Assembly (NCBI RefSeq): GCF_013004595.1
Contig: NZ_JABEMC010000002.1
Coordinates: 1 to 64,000, forward strand
Length of the DNA stretch: 64,000 nt
DNA from: Brevibacterium luteolum
GTDB lineage: Bacteria > Actinomycetota > Actinomycetes > Actinomycetales > Brevibacteriaceae
Reading direction: 5' to 3'
In this document: in pieces, positions 33,545 to 41,997 of the stretch
Layout of the letters: each line of letters opens with the position of its first letter
How positions within the stretch are numbered: position 1 is the stretch's first letter
Notes under the pieces: model-generated
What the model saw: the letters and a program-made list of their open reading frames with translations, nothing else
What the model was told of the DNA's origin: nothing
The model's database searches: none
Translations under genes and position numbers: made by a program

Positions 33545-35680
33545 CTAGCGGCTCACATCGCTCCTGCCCAGGACATCGAGCATCCATGCGTAGTCGAATG
33601 CGTCTTCCTTCCACGCGTCATAGCGCCCGGATGCCCCGCCGTGACCGGCCGACATCTCCGTCTTCAGCAGCGCATCCGCGCCGACCTCACGCAGCCGGGC
33701 AACCCATTTGGCCGGTTCGACGTAGAGCACCCGGGTGTCGTTGAGCGAGGTGATCGCGAGGATCTTCGGGTAGTCCTGTTCGGTGACGTTCTCATACGGA
33801 GAGTAGGAGCGCATGTACTCATACACCTGCTGGTCGTGCAGCGGATCACCCCATTCCTCCCATTCGATGACGGTCAGCGGCAGCTCGGGCATGAGGATCG
33901 AGGTGAGCGCGTCGACGAACGGCACGTGCGCGCTGATCCCGGCGAACCGGTCCGGGGCCATGTTCGCCACCGCGCCCATGAGCAGCCCGCCGGCCGACCC
34001 GCCGGTGGCCACCAGCCGGTCTGGTTTGGTCACCCCGGTGCCGATGAGGTGGTCGGCTGCGGCGATGAAGTCGGTGAAAGTGTTGCGCTTGGCGGTCGTC
34101 TTGCCCTCGTCGTACCAGTGCCGGCCCATCTCTCCGCCGCCGCGCACATGCGCGATCGCGAAGACGACGCCGCGGTCGAGCAGCGAGAGCCGTTTGACGC
34201 TGAAACCGGGATCCATGCTCAGCTCATAGGATCCGTAGCCGTAGAGCACCATCGGGGCTGGGCCGGCATCGCGGGCGCCGGTCTTCCACACGAGCGAGAC
34301 CGGCACCTCGGTCCCGTCGTCGGCACGCGCCCACATGAGCTCCTGCTCGTAGGCGTCCAGGTCGACGCCGCCGAGCACCGGCTGACGTTTGAGCACGGTC
34401 CGCTGTCCGGTGTCCATGTCGTAGGCGAACACGGTCCCCGGCGTCACCATCGACGTGTAGGTCAGCCGCAGCCGCGGCTGCGCGAACTCCGGGTTCGCGC
34501 CGGTGCCGAGCGTGCCGACGGGTTCGTCGACGGCGATCTCCGCAAGCCTCCCGTAGGGCTCCGCTTCCGAGGCGGTGATCGCCACGGTGCCCACCCGGGC
34601 GAATCCGCCGCGCCGGTAGGAGATGACGAGGTGGCCGGCGAACGCGTCGACGTCTTCGATCCGGCAGCCGGTCATGTCACCGTCGAGCACCGGCCGGCCG
34701 GCACCAGCCGGGTCTGCGGCGGGCACGTCGACGATGTCGAAGTCGGCGCGGTCGCGGTTGTGGGTGATGATGAACCGGTCCTCACCGGCGACGATCGCGT
34801 GCTCGACGCTGTATTCGACGCCCTGCTGGCGCTCCCACACCGCCTGCGGTTCGGCGGTCGGCTCCTCGGCTGGCAGCACCCACCAGCCCTCGGTCGTCTT
34901 CGACCCGGTGACAATGCACACGTACTTCTGCGAACGGGTGAGCCCGACACCCACGAAGAACCGCTCGTCGGGTTCGTGGAACACCTGTGCGTCGGCCTCT
35001 GCCCCGGTCCCGAGGCGGTGGCGCCACACCGTGTCGGGTCGCCAGGCGTCGTCGCAGGTGGTGTAGAAGACGTATTCGCCGGTGCCGTCGAAGGTCGCCC
35101 CGGCGAAGGTGTTCTCGATGAGCTCCGGCAGATCCTCGCCTGCCTCCAGGTCGCGGATGCGCAGCGTGTAGCGCTCATCGCCGGTCAGGTCGGCCGCCCA
35201 CGCGAGCTTCGTACCGTCAGGGGAGACGCTGAAGGAGCCGAGGGAGAAGAACTCGCTGCCGGCAGCCTCAGCGTTGGAGTCGAAGATGACCTCCTCGCCT
35301 GCCAGCTGCTGGCCGTCGGCCACCTCGGGCGGGGTCCAGTCATCCGGGCCGCTGATCGGGGCGCGGCAGGAGATGCCGTAGTCTTTGCCCTCCTCGGTGC
35401 GGGTGAAGTACCACCAGCTGCCGCGCCGGACCGGCACGGACATATCGGTCTCCTTCGTCCGCGTGCGGATCTCGGTGAAGATCGTCTCGCGCAGGCTCTC
35501 CAGGTGTGCGGTGCGTGCGGCGGTGTAGGCATTCTCCGCCTCCAGGTGGGCGGTCACCTGCGGGGAGTCCTTGTCCCGCATCCATTCGTAGTCGTCGGTG
35601 AAGGTGTGGCCGTGGTGGGTGCGGTCGGTGGGGATGCGCTGGGCGATCGGCGCCTGTGCGTCACGTGGTGCAGTCGTCAT
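33545..35680 (-). CDS. ptrB: Oligopeptidase B (prolyl oligopeptidase family S9)
   Basis: This 711-residue cytoplasmic serine peptidase cleaves short peptides after Arg or Lys. An N-terminal beta-propeller (HTFTDDYEWMRDKDSP at its start) caps a C-terminal alpha/beta hydrolase. The catalytic Ser is in ATGGSAGGLLMG, Asp in SLNDTRVLYVEP and His in SAGHGGASGR. HVRGGGEMGRHWYDEG is diagnostic of oligopeptidase B. A large open frame on the opposite strand over this gene and the BCCT gene is not a gene. Confidence 0.93.
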   Translation of the reverse strand: MTTAPRDAQAPIAQRIPTDRTHHGHTFTDDYEWMRDKDSPQVTAHLEAENAYTAARTAHLESLRETIFTEIRTRTKETDMSVPVRRGSWWYFTRTEEGKDYGISCRAPISGPDDWTPPEVADGQQLAGEEVIFDSNAEAAGSEFFSLGSFSVSPDGTKLAWAADLTGDERYTLRIRDLEAGEDLPELIENTFAGATFDGTGEYVFYTTCDDAWRPDTVWRHRLGTGAEADAQVFHEPDERFFVGVGLTRSQKYVCIVTGSKTTEGWWVLPAEEPTAEPQAVWERQQGVEYSVEHAIVAGEDRFIITHNRDRADFDIVDVPAADPAGAGRPVLDGDMTGCRIEDVDAFAGHLVISYRRGGFARVGTVAITASEAEPYGRLAEIAVDEPVGTLGTGANPEFAQPRLRLTYTSMVTPGTVFAYDMDTGQRTVLKRQPVLGGVDLDAYEQELMWARADDGTEVPVSLVWKTGARDAGPAPMVLYGYGSYELSMDPGFSVKRLSLLDRGVVFAIAHVRGGGEMGRHWYDEGKTTAKRNTFTDFIAAADHLIGTGVTKPDRLVATGGSAGGLLMGAVANMAPDRFAGISAHVPFVDALTSILMPELPLTVIEWEEWGDPLHDQQVYEYMRSYSPYENVTEQDYPKILAITSLNDTRVLYVEPAKWVARLREVGADALLKTEMSAGHGGASGRYDAWKEDAFDYAWMLDVLGRSDVSR

Positions 35681-35701
35681 ACCCTCAAGCCTACGGTGTC
35701 C

Positions 35702-36145
35702 TCAGCTTCTCTGGCGGGCTCCCAGCGGAAGGAGGATCAGACCAATGGCGCAGAACGCCGCCGCAGGAAAGGCCAGGAGCGCAGCGTGCGTGAGGACGAT
35801 ATCGGCCCATGAGAAGTATTCACGGCGCCGATCGACAAACGCCGCGGTAGCTGTTCCGAAAAGATAGCCACAGAGCCCCGGAATCACAATGTACGTCAGA
35901 TAGATTCTCAGAACGCGTTTCCATCCTGGGACCGATAACGAGCTGCGGAATTTCATGGAGAAAACGAGGATCTCAACGATGATAAGACCGACGATGAAAG
36001 GCGACAGGAGGAATACCAGGAGCATCGCATCGGTCAGGCTCAGGGTCCCGCCGGAGATCATCAACCCCGCAGCAAGCATCACCACGAGCCACGTCACGAA
36101 GACGGTCAGCACGTACACCAGTTGTGCGCGACTATCAGTTTTCAC
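35702..36145 (-). CDS. Small four-helix membrane protein, lower GC
   Basis: This 147-residue protein has four predicted helices: LVYVLTVFVTWLVVMLAAGL, MLLVFLLSPFIVGLIIVEIL, IYLTYIVIPGLCGYLFG and HAALLAFPAAAFCAIGLILL. The GTG at 36145 is chosen because AGAAGGGGGG lies just upstream. It sits 21 bp before oligopeptidase B on the same strand but has a lower GC content, especially toward its 5' end, like the secreted protein gene upstream. I do not recognise a family. An accessory origin is likely. Confidence 0.62.
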   Translation of the reverse strand: MKTDSRAQLVYVLTVFVTWLVVMLAAGLMISGGTLSLTDAMLLVFLLSPFIVGLIIVEILVFSMKFRSSLSVPGWKRVLRIYLTYIVIPGLCGYLFGTATAAFVDRRREYFSWADIVLTHAALLAFPAAAFCAIGLILLPLGARQRS

Positions 36146-36255
36146 ATTCCCCCCTTCTAGGGCAATCTCAACGAAATTCACCAACTGGAAACCACCGGCA
36201 AACAAACCGCACGACAGGTCGAGGATCAGATATTAACGCAAACCCAAGGGGTCGG

Positions 36256-37539
36256 TCACGGCAACTTAACCTTCCCATTCCAGTTCTGGGGTTTACACGC
36301 ATTATTACTCACAAGACAATCAAAACTATTCAAGACAGATTTATCCAACCACCCCCACTTGAAGCTATCGCCTGCGGCACCAAAACCTGCGATTTCGTGA
36401 TTCGGCACATCCCGACCTTGACCACCAACTTCGATAACGCCAGAACGATGCAACACAAAATTTGTGCGATGCCTAATCGCACCGGTTACACAGAACGGAT
36501 TCCCCACTTCAACATCGAATGTAATCCGGGCGAGACTTGAACCCTTCGTTGCATCCTTAAACAACATCTTCTTAGACGTAGCGGTTCGCGTCGCCAGAAG
36601 CTTCTTTTTTGAGTCGTATAGCTTAGTTGCACCAACGCCCTTCTGAGTTTCAATATACCTTCCTCCATCCGGACCTTCCCAGGCGACTCGCGCGAACATA
36701 GCAGACTTGTAGTTCTTTTCCTCCGTAACAGTCCTGTATGACTTTGGAAGCATAAAATCTCTATTATTGCCATTGTGATAGATCGCGGATTTAGGAAACC
36801 CTCCCGAGTTGAAGCTACACCCGAGAGCCTTAAGCCCACTTAACTTAACGTATTCATAGGGAATAAAGCTTTTATGCGAAACTGCGGAAATCGTCATCTT
36901 TTCCGAGTTGAGCTTTGCATCTTGCACTGAAGGAAGTGTAAACGAAACCGGCTCGCCATTCTTACCTCTGCTCGAGACCTGTAACGTCGATCGATCCTCA
37001 AGCTGGGTGGCATCAACCACAACCTCGCTACCGCTTGTCGAACCGACCACGGCCCCGTCCTTCAGGACGACCTTTTGACCAGGCACCGAATCTGGCCACT
37101 TGATTATTGATTTAGTCGGAGTATCAATTCTGGAAACTTGCGGGGACGTAGGCTTCGATTCGGGAAGCGGCTTTGCCGAGATTTTTTTAATTTCAGTTGA
37201 CCCATCAGAATCTTCCCACAGTCGATCATCTGTCCAATCTTCGATTTCTCCCTCGCTCATTTCACTTTTCGAATCGAACGGTGTTCGCACTTCATACGCT
37301 TCTACTTGGGGGTCAGTCGATACGCTCCTGTCAGTCGCATCCTTTTCACTGCTATCTGACGAGTAGATCGTAGTACCCTCGTCTTTCCGAACCACCTTTA
37401 GATCGCCCGTCGCCATTGAGACTTTCAAGGAGTCGGTGAAGCTAACTTCGAGCCCGGTGTTAGCAACAGCTGTGTTCGAACAAAGTGTGATGGGACTGAA
37501 GAGTGCTGCGACAGCGACGACAGCCAGATATTTACGCAT
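36256..37539 (-). CDS. Secreted protein of unknown function, AT-rich
   Basis: This 427-residue protein has a signal peptide (MRKYLAVVAVAALFSPITLC..., cleavage near NTAVA). A Ser/Asp/Glu-rich region follows (about 60-140). The C-terminal domain of about 200 residues is rich in aromatic and Gly residues and has four spaced Cys (GCSFNSGG, NPFCVTGA, FDCLVSNNACKP). The stretch YHNGNNRDFMLP recalls DUF3238-like secreted proteins, but the link is weak. Codon use is much more AT-rich than that of neighbours, a sign of recent transfer. The translation start has only a poor ribosome site. Confidence 0.65.
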   Translation of the reverse strand: MRKYLAVVAVAALFSPITLCSNTAVANTGLEVSFTDSLKVSMATGDLKVVRKDEGTTIYSSDSSEKDATDRSVSTDPQVEAYEVRTPFDSKSEMSEGEIEDWTDDRLWEDSDGSTEIKKISAKPLPESKPTSPQVSRIDTPTKSIIKWPDSVPGQKVVLKDGAVVGSTSGSEVVVDATQLEDRSTLQVSSRGKNGEPVSFTLPSVQDAKLNSEKMTISAVSHKSFIPYEYVKLSGLKALGCSFNSGGFPKSAIYHNGNNRDFMLPKSYRTVTEEKNYKSAMFARVAWEGPDGGRYIETQKGVGATKLYDSKKKLLATRTATSKKMLFKDATKGSSLARITFDVEVGNPFCVTGAIRHRTNFVLHRSGVIEVGGQGRDVPNHEIAGFGAAGDSFKWGWLDKSVLNSFDCLVSNNACKPQNWNGKVKLP

Positions 37540-37669
37540 TCATGTCTTTTTTCTTTGGTTTGGCGCTGTGGCAATTAAGCTGGGAAGTTCCCCACGCGTG
37601 AAAATCTATCTCAGGGGCAGCCTGAACGAGATTCTTGAAATTCATCGAGCCGATAAGATACCAAGCTTG

Positions 37670-37837
37670 TTACGCGATTAGACTACGGACGACACTGTGG
37701 CCTACGCGTCGCCTGAGGGGCAGCCGTTCTGGGAGAAAGCCGTAGACGTTTCCACGGTTGCACTGAAGGACTTTAACAATTTCATGCACTTTCAGGCTCA
37801 GAGGTATGTGATCCTCACCATAGCGCGAGCGCAGCAC
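37670..37837 (-). pseudogene. Excisionase-like HTH remnant (55 codons)
   Basis: A short minus-strand frame from GTG at 37837 to TAA at 37670 reads LSLKVHEIVKVLQCNRGNVY and then LPLRRRVGHSVVRSLIA. This aligns with the HTH_17/excisionase pattern, in which a helix-turn-helix is followed by LPxxRVGxxxR. Key helix positions are eroded and there is no clear ribosome site, so it is probably a decayed gene of a mobile element. The other bases in 37540-37870 show nothing further. An ISL3 element inserted directly upstream. Confidence 0.4.
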
Positions 37838-37870
37838 CGCGGTCTATTGGACTTTCGTCATAGGATTAAT

Positions 37871-39308
37871 GGCTCTTCGGACATTCGGTGGGGGTGAGGC
37901 GCGCCGAGTGAGGTCGGGCGGGTAGAGATTGAGGTCCCCGAGGATCATAAGCGCTGACCACCTGATCCGATACGAGGACCTCGACGTGTTTCAACATACT
38001 TCGGCGTGGGCTGATCCGCGCTCCATCACTGCCCCGTGTTCCCGCTGCGATCTGCTCCTTGTTCCGAAGGAGGTGCAGGTTGAACAGGTCCACCGCGGCG
38101 GTGAGCGGATGGTCGTGACGGTCTCGACGCCGTCGCAGCCGACCGGATGCCCGGCGTGCGGGGTCATTGCGACAGGCCGCGGCCGGCGCCCACGCGTGCT
38201 CCATGACGTTCCCGGTGTGACACCGGTGCGGGTGCTGTGGCGGCAGCGAGTCTGGCGGTGCGTCGACCCAGATTGCACGAAGAATACGTTCGTGGAGCAA
38301 CTGCCCGACCTGGTCGCGCCTCGCGGGTCGATCACCCGCCGCGCCATCGCGTGGGCGATCGGGCAGCTGCGTCGCGAGCACGCGACCGTCCAGGGGCTTG
38401 CTCGCCAGCTGGGGACATCGTGGAAGACCGTCTGCCCGGCCGTTCAGCCCGAGCTTGAACGCATGGCTGATGACTCCTCACGATTCGACGGGGTCACCAT
38501 CTGGCACCATGTCGATCCACGTCGGCAGGGTCTGAAGGAACTGACCGGGATGGTCGACCTCACCCGTGACGAGCACGGCAAGGTGCGGGCCAGGTTGCTG
38601 GACTTGGTGCCGGGTCGTTCGGGGAAGGCCTACGCGACCTGGCTCCGGCAGCGCGGCACCGCCTTCCGGCGGCGAGTGAAGGTCGCAGCGCTGGACCCGT
38701 TCGCCGGTTACAAGAACGCCATCGATGATGAGCTCGACTATGCCGTCGCCGTCCTCGACGCATTCCATGTGGTCAAGCTCGGCACCGCCGCCGTTGATGA
38801 AGTCCGCCACCGTGTCCAGCAGTCAACGCTCGGGCATCGCGGACGCAAAGGAGACTCGCTCTACGGCATCCAGACCATCCTTCGTGCCGGAAGAGACAAC
38901 CTCACCGAGAAGCAGCTTGCCCGCCTGCACGCGGCATTCACCAACCGGGAAGAGCATGTCGAGGTGGAAATGGCCTGGCGATGCGCTCAGCAACTGCGCG
39001 ATGCCTACCTGCAAGCGGACCTGACCACCGGGCGGGCCATCGCCGAGACCGTCGTCGAGACGTTCCACACCTGCCCGATCCCCGAAATCGCCCGTCTGGG
39101 CCGCACCCTACGCCGGTGGCGTGAGGCGTTCTTGGCGTACTTCAGCACAGGGCGCGCGAACAATGGCGGCACCGAGGCGATCAACGGCATCATCGAGCTC
39201 CACCGCCGCCTCGCACGAGGCTTCCGCAACCGCGACAACTACCCGCTCCGGATGCTCCTCACCACCGGCGGACTCACCCCATGACCCCCATCGAATGTCC
39301 GAAGATCC
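37871..39308 (+). mobile_element. ISL3-family insertion sequence with intact ends
   Basis: The ends are 25-bp inverted repeats, GGCTCTTCGGACATTCG... on the left (37871-37895) and its near-perfect complement on the right (39284-39308), matching at 23 of 25 positions. The element is 1,438 bp and holds one transposase gene. The 8-bp sequence GGATTAAT directly flanks both ends (37863-37870 and 39309-39316), a perfect target duplication of the size usual for ISL3. The insertion lies 75 bp upstream of an MMPL transporter gene. Confidence 0.92.
37986..39284 (+). CDS. ISL3-family transposase with apparent loss of first catalytic Asp
   Basis: This transposase of about 432 residues has an N-terminal zinc-binding region (CPACGVIATG, CVDPDCTKNTF), a helix-turn-helix and the DDE domain with VAALDPFAGYKNAI, AVLDAFHVVKL and the C-terminal GGTEAINGIIELHRRLARGFRN. 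In relatives, RF(D/E)GVT is followed by a short stretch containing GVDEH before IWHH; here GVT runs straight into IWHH, so about seven residues with the first catalytic Asp seem to be missing. The GTG at 37986 gives the usual ISL3 start (FQHTS); the frame is open from 37929. Confidence 0.82.
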   Translation: MFQHTSAWADPRSITAPCSRCDLLLVPKEVQVEQVHRGGERMVVTVSTPSQPTGCPACGVIATGRGRRPRVLHDVPGVTPVRVLWRQRVWRCVDPDCTKNTFVEQLPDLVAPRGSITRRAIAWAIGQLRREHATVQGLARQLGTSWKTVCPAVQPELERMADDSSRFDGVTIWHHVDPRRQGLKELTGMVDLTRDEHGKVRARLLDLVPGRSGKAYATWLRQRGTAFRRRVKVAALDPFAGYKNAIDDELDYAVAVLDAFHVVKLGTAAVDEVRHRVQQSTLGHRGRKGDSLYGIQTILRAGRDNLTEKQLARLHAAFTNREEHVEVEMAWRCAQQLRDAYLQADLTTGRAIAETVVETFHTCPIPEIARLGRTLRRWREAFLAYFSTGRANNGGTEAINGIIELHRRLARGFRNRDNYPLRMLLTTGGLTP

Positions 39309-39384
39309 GGATTAATCAACACCTCAAGCTTCCTTGCACGACATATCCGGCCTTCTCACCCGGTCACCCTGCTAGTCTGAGCTC

Positions 39385-41571
39385 ATGAATCCGCAGCCGC
39401 GCCTGCTGACAGCCTCCCGCCCCCAGGAGCAGAAGGTGCGCGGCCGCAGCTGGGTCTGGCTGCTCGTGCTCGCCCTCATCGGCGGCTGGCTGGCGCTCTC
39501 GGGTCTGGGCGGCCCGTACTTCGGCAAGATCTCCGAGGTCGCCACCAACGACCAGTCGACGTTCCTGCCCGCCTCGGCGGAGTCGACTCAGGTGACCGAC
39601 CGGCTCGGCGAGTTCCGGACCGGGCAGGGCGCTCCGGCGATCATCATCGCCACCCGCGACAACGGGCTCGACGCCGATGACCAGTCCTGGGCTGAGGACT
39701 TCGCCTCCGATGCCGAAGCGGCTGCCGTCGATGACGTCTCCCCGCCGATCCCCTCCGCTGACGGCCAAGCCCTCCAGCTCATCGTCCCGGTCTCCGAGGA
39801 CGACACCGAGGCAGGAGTCGATCAGCTGCGTCAGCTCGCCTCCGCCTCCGCTCCCGATGGCCTCGAGGTCTTCGTCACCGGCCCGGCCGGGTTCTCCGCA
39901 GATCTGGCCGAGGCGTTCTCCGGCATCGACGGGATGCTGCTGATCGTCACCTTCTCCGCGGTGTTCGTCATCCTCATCATCGTCTACCGCTCCCCCATCA
40001 TCCCAGTCTTCGTGCTGCTGACCGCGCTCGCCGCCCTCGCCTCATCGATCGTCGTCGTCTATCTGCTCGCCGACGCCGGGTTCATCACCGTCAACGGGCA
40101 GGTGCAGGGCATCCTCTTCATCCTCGTCGTCGGTGCGACAACGGACTACTGCCTGCTCTTCGTCGCCCGGTTCCGTGATGAGCTCACAGCCGCCGCCTGC
40201 GCGCCGGGCACGGAGCGCAGGCGCACGGTGTGGCGTGCGTGGAAGGGCACGGTCGAACCGATCCTCGCCTCCGGCGGAACGGTCATCGCCGGCCTGCTGT
40301 GCCTGCTCGTCTCCGACCTCGCCTCCACGCAGGCGCTCGGCCCGGTCGCGGCGATCGGCATCGCGATGGGCTTGGCTGCTGCGCTGACGTTCCTGCCGGC
40401 GCTGCTGTTCGCCGTCGGCCCGGTGGTGTTCTGGCCGTTCATCCCCGGCCGCGGGAAGCGCCGCGGCACCAAGGAGAACCACGGCCTGTGGTCGCGCATC
40501 GCCGCCGCGGTCACCGCACGCCCGCGCATCACGTGGGTCACTGTCGCCCTGCTGCTGGCTGTGCCGCTGCTGGGCATCACCCAGCTCAAGGCCGATGGCG
40601 TGCCGCAGAGCGAGTTCGTGCTCGGCGCCTCGGAGGCCCGCGACGGCCAGGATGCCCTCGGTCAGCACTTCCCGTCCGGATCCGGCAGCCCCGCCTATGT
40701 GCTGCTGGACGAAGACGATGTCGATGACGCCGTCGACGCCCTCGACCCGATCTCCGGGATCGACGCCCTCGGCCTGTCCGCTGACTCGCCCACCGGGTTC
40801 ATTCCGCTCGGCGACGCCGCTGACGACGCCGGCCGGCAGGGCGGTCCGCCTGGTGAGCCGATCGTCTCCGACGGCGATGTGCTCATCAACGCGACGCTGG
40901 CCGATCCGCCGGACTCCCAGGAGGCTGAGGACACCGTCGTCGAGATGCGCCAGGCGCTGGCCGACGCCCGACTGCTCACGGCTGTCGGCGGTGAGCCGGC
41001 GGTGGCCCTCGACTCGAATGAGGCGGCCAAGCACGACCGGGCGCTGGCGATGCCGCTCATCCTCATCGTCGTCACGATCGTGCTCGTGCTGCTGCTGCGT
41101 TCGCTGCTGGCCCCGCTGCTGCTGATGTTCACCACGGTGCTGAGCTTCGGCACCGCGATGGGCGTCTCCGCGCTCGTGTTCAACCATGTCCTCGACTTCC
41201 CGGGCGCGGATCCGACGGTGCCGCTGTTCGCGTTCGTGTTCCTCGTCGCCCTTGGCATCGACTACAACATCTTCCTCATGTCCCGGGTCCGTGAGGAGTC
41301 GATGGCTGCCCGTGACACCCGCGCCGGGGTGGTGCGCGGACTCGTCACCACCGGCGGGGTCATCACCTCAGCGGGCATCGTGCTCGCCGCAACGTTCGCA
41401 GCCCTTGCGGTGCTGCCGATCATGTTCCTTGTCCAGCTGGCGTTCATCGTCGCCTTCGGTGTGCTGCTCGATGCGATCGTCGTGCGCTCACTGCTCGTCC
41501 CCGGCCTGTTCTACGATCTGGGCCGGGCGACGTGGTGGCCGTGGATGCGCACGTTCACCCCGCGGTCCTGA
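39385..41571 (+). CDS. MMPL/RND-superfamily transporter
   Basis: This 728-residue membrane protein with about 12 helices has two RND-like halves, each with an extracytoplasmic domain. It would export a lipid or hydrophobic compound using the proton gradient. The proton-relay Asp-Tyr pairs are visible in both halves: VGATTDYCLLFVAR and VALGIDYNIFLMSR. The ATG is at 39385. The ISL3 insertion 75 bp upstream may have altered its promoter. The stop overlaps the next start as TGATG. Confidence 0.9.
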   Translation: MNPQPRLLTASRPQEQKVRGRSWVWLLVLALIGGWLALSGLGGPYFGKISEVATNDQSTFLPASAESTQVTDRLGEFRTGQGAPAIIIATRDNGLDADDQSWAEDFASDAEAAAVDDVSPPIPSADGQALQLIVPVSEDDTEAGVDQLRQLASASAPDGLEVFVTGPAGFSADLAEAFSGIDGMLLIVTFSAVFVILIIVYRSPIIPVFVLLTALAALASSIVVVYLLADAGFITVNGQVQGILFILVVGATTDYCLLFVARFRDELTAAACAPGTERRRTVWRAWKGTVEPILASGGTVIAGLLCLLVSDLASTQALGPVAAIGIAMGLAAALTFLPALLFAVGPVVFWPFIPGRGKRRGTKENHGLWSRIAAAVTARPRITWVTVALLLAVPLLGITQLKADGVPQSEFVLGASEARDGQDALGQHFPSGSGSPAYVLLDEDDVDDAVDALDPISGIDALGLSADSPTGFIPLGDAADDAGRQGGPPGEPIVSDGDVLINATLADPPDSQEAEDTVVEMRQALADARLLTAVGGEPAVALDSNEAAKHDRALAMPLILIVVTIVLVLLLRSLLAPLLLMFTTVLSFGTAMGVSALVFNHVLDFPGADPTVPLFAFVFLVALGIDYNIFLMSRVREESMAARDTRAGVVRGLVTTGGVITSAGIVLAATFAALAVLPIMFLVQLAFIVAFGVLLDAIVVRSLLVPGLFYDLGRATWWPWMRTFTPRS

Positions 41572-41996
41572 TGCGGCTGTGGTCGCTGCATCCGGCGCAC
41601 CTCGACCGGCAGGGCCTCATCGCCTGCTGGCGTGAGGCGCTGCTGGCGCAGAAGGTGCTCGCAGGCCTGACCACCGGCTACCGCAGCCACCCGCAGCTGA
41701 TCCGCTTCCGCGCAGCCGACGGCCCGCTGGCTGCGATCGGCGCGTACCTGTCCGGCTTAGCCGAGGAGGCCGATGCCCGCGGCTACCGGTTCGACCGCAC
41801 GAAGATCCACGATGGCTCCGGCCACGCCCAGCTGCCGGTCACGACCGGACAGCTCGACTTCGAGGCGCAGCATCTCGCTGCCAAACTCTGTGTCCGCTCC
41901 CCTGCTGAGGCCGAGCGCTTCGCGACCGCGACGATCGGCACCCATCCGCTGTTCCGCCTCGGGCCCGGCCCGATCGAAGACTGGGAGCGGCCCTGA
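41571..41996 (+). CDS. Pyrimidine-dimer DNA glycosylase (endonuclease V-like, PF03013)
   Basis: This 141-residue protein begins MRLWSLHPAHLDRQGLIACWREALLAQKVL and continues GYRSHPQLIRFR, the consensus of the bacterial T4-endonuclease-V-like family that excises UV-induced pyrimidine dimers. The ATG at 41571 overlaps the MMPL stop, so translation is coupled, although the two roles are unrelated. Its 3' end abuts the convergent ABC ATPase gene. Confidence 0.82.
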   Translation: MRLWSLHPAHLDRQGLIACWREALLAQKVLAGLTTGYRSHPQLIRFRAADGPLAAIGAYLSGLAEEADARGYRFDRTKIHDGSGHAQLPVTTGQLDFEAQHLAAKLCVRSPAEAERFATATIGTHPLFRLGPGPIEDWERP

Positions 41997-41997
41997 C

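Noticed and set aside
31652..35812. A 1,386-codon open frame on the plus strand
   Set aside because: It lies antisense to the BCCT and oligopeptidase B genes, both with full motifs. The translation is low-complexity Arg/Asp/Gly/His-rich, as expected for the complement of high-GC coding DNA.
37697..37897. A 66-codon plus frame reading into the ISL3 left end
   Set aside because: It has no ribosome site and no family features, and it ends inside the IS inverted repeat. The opposite strand gives a better (excisionase-like) reading.
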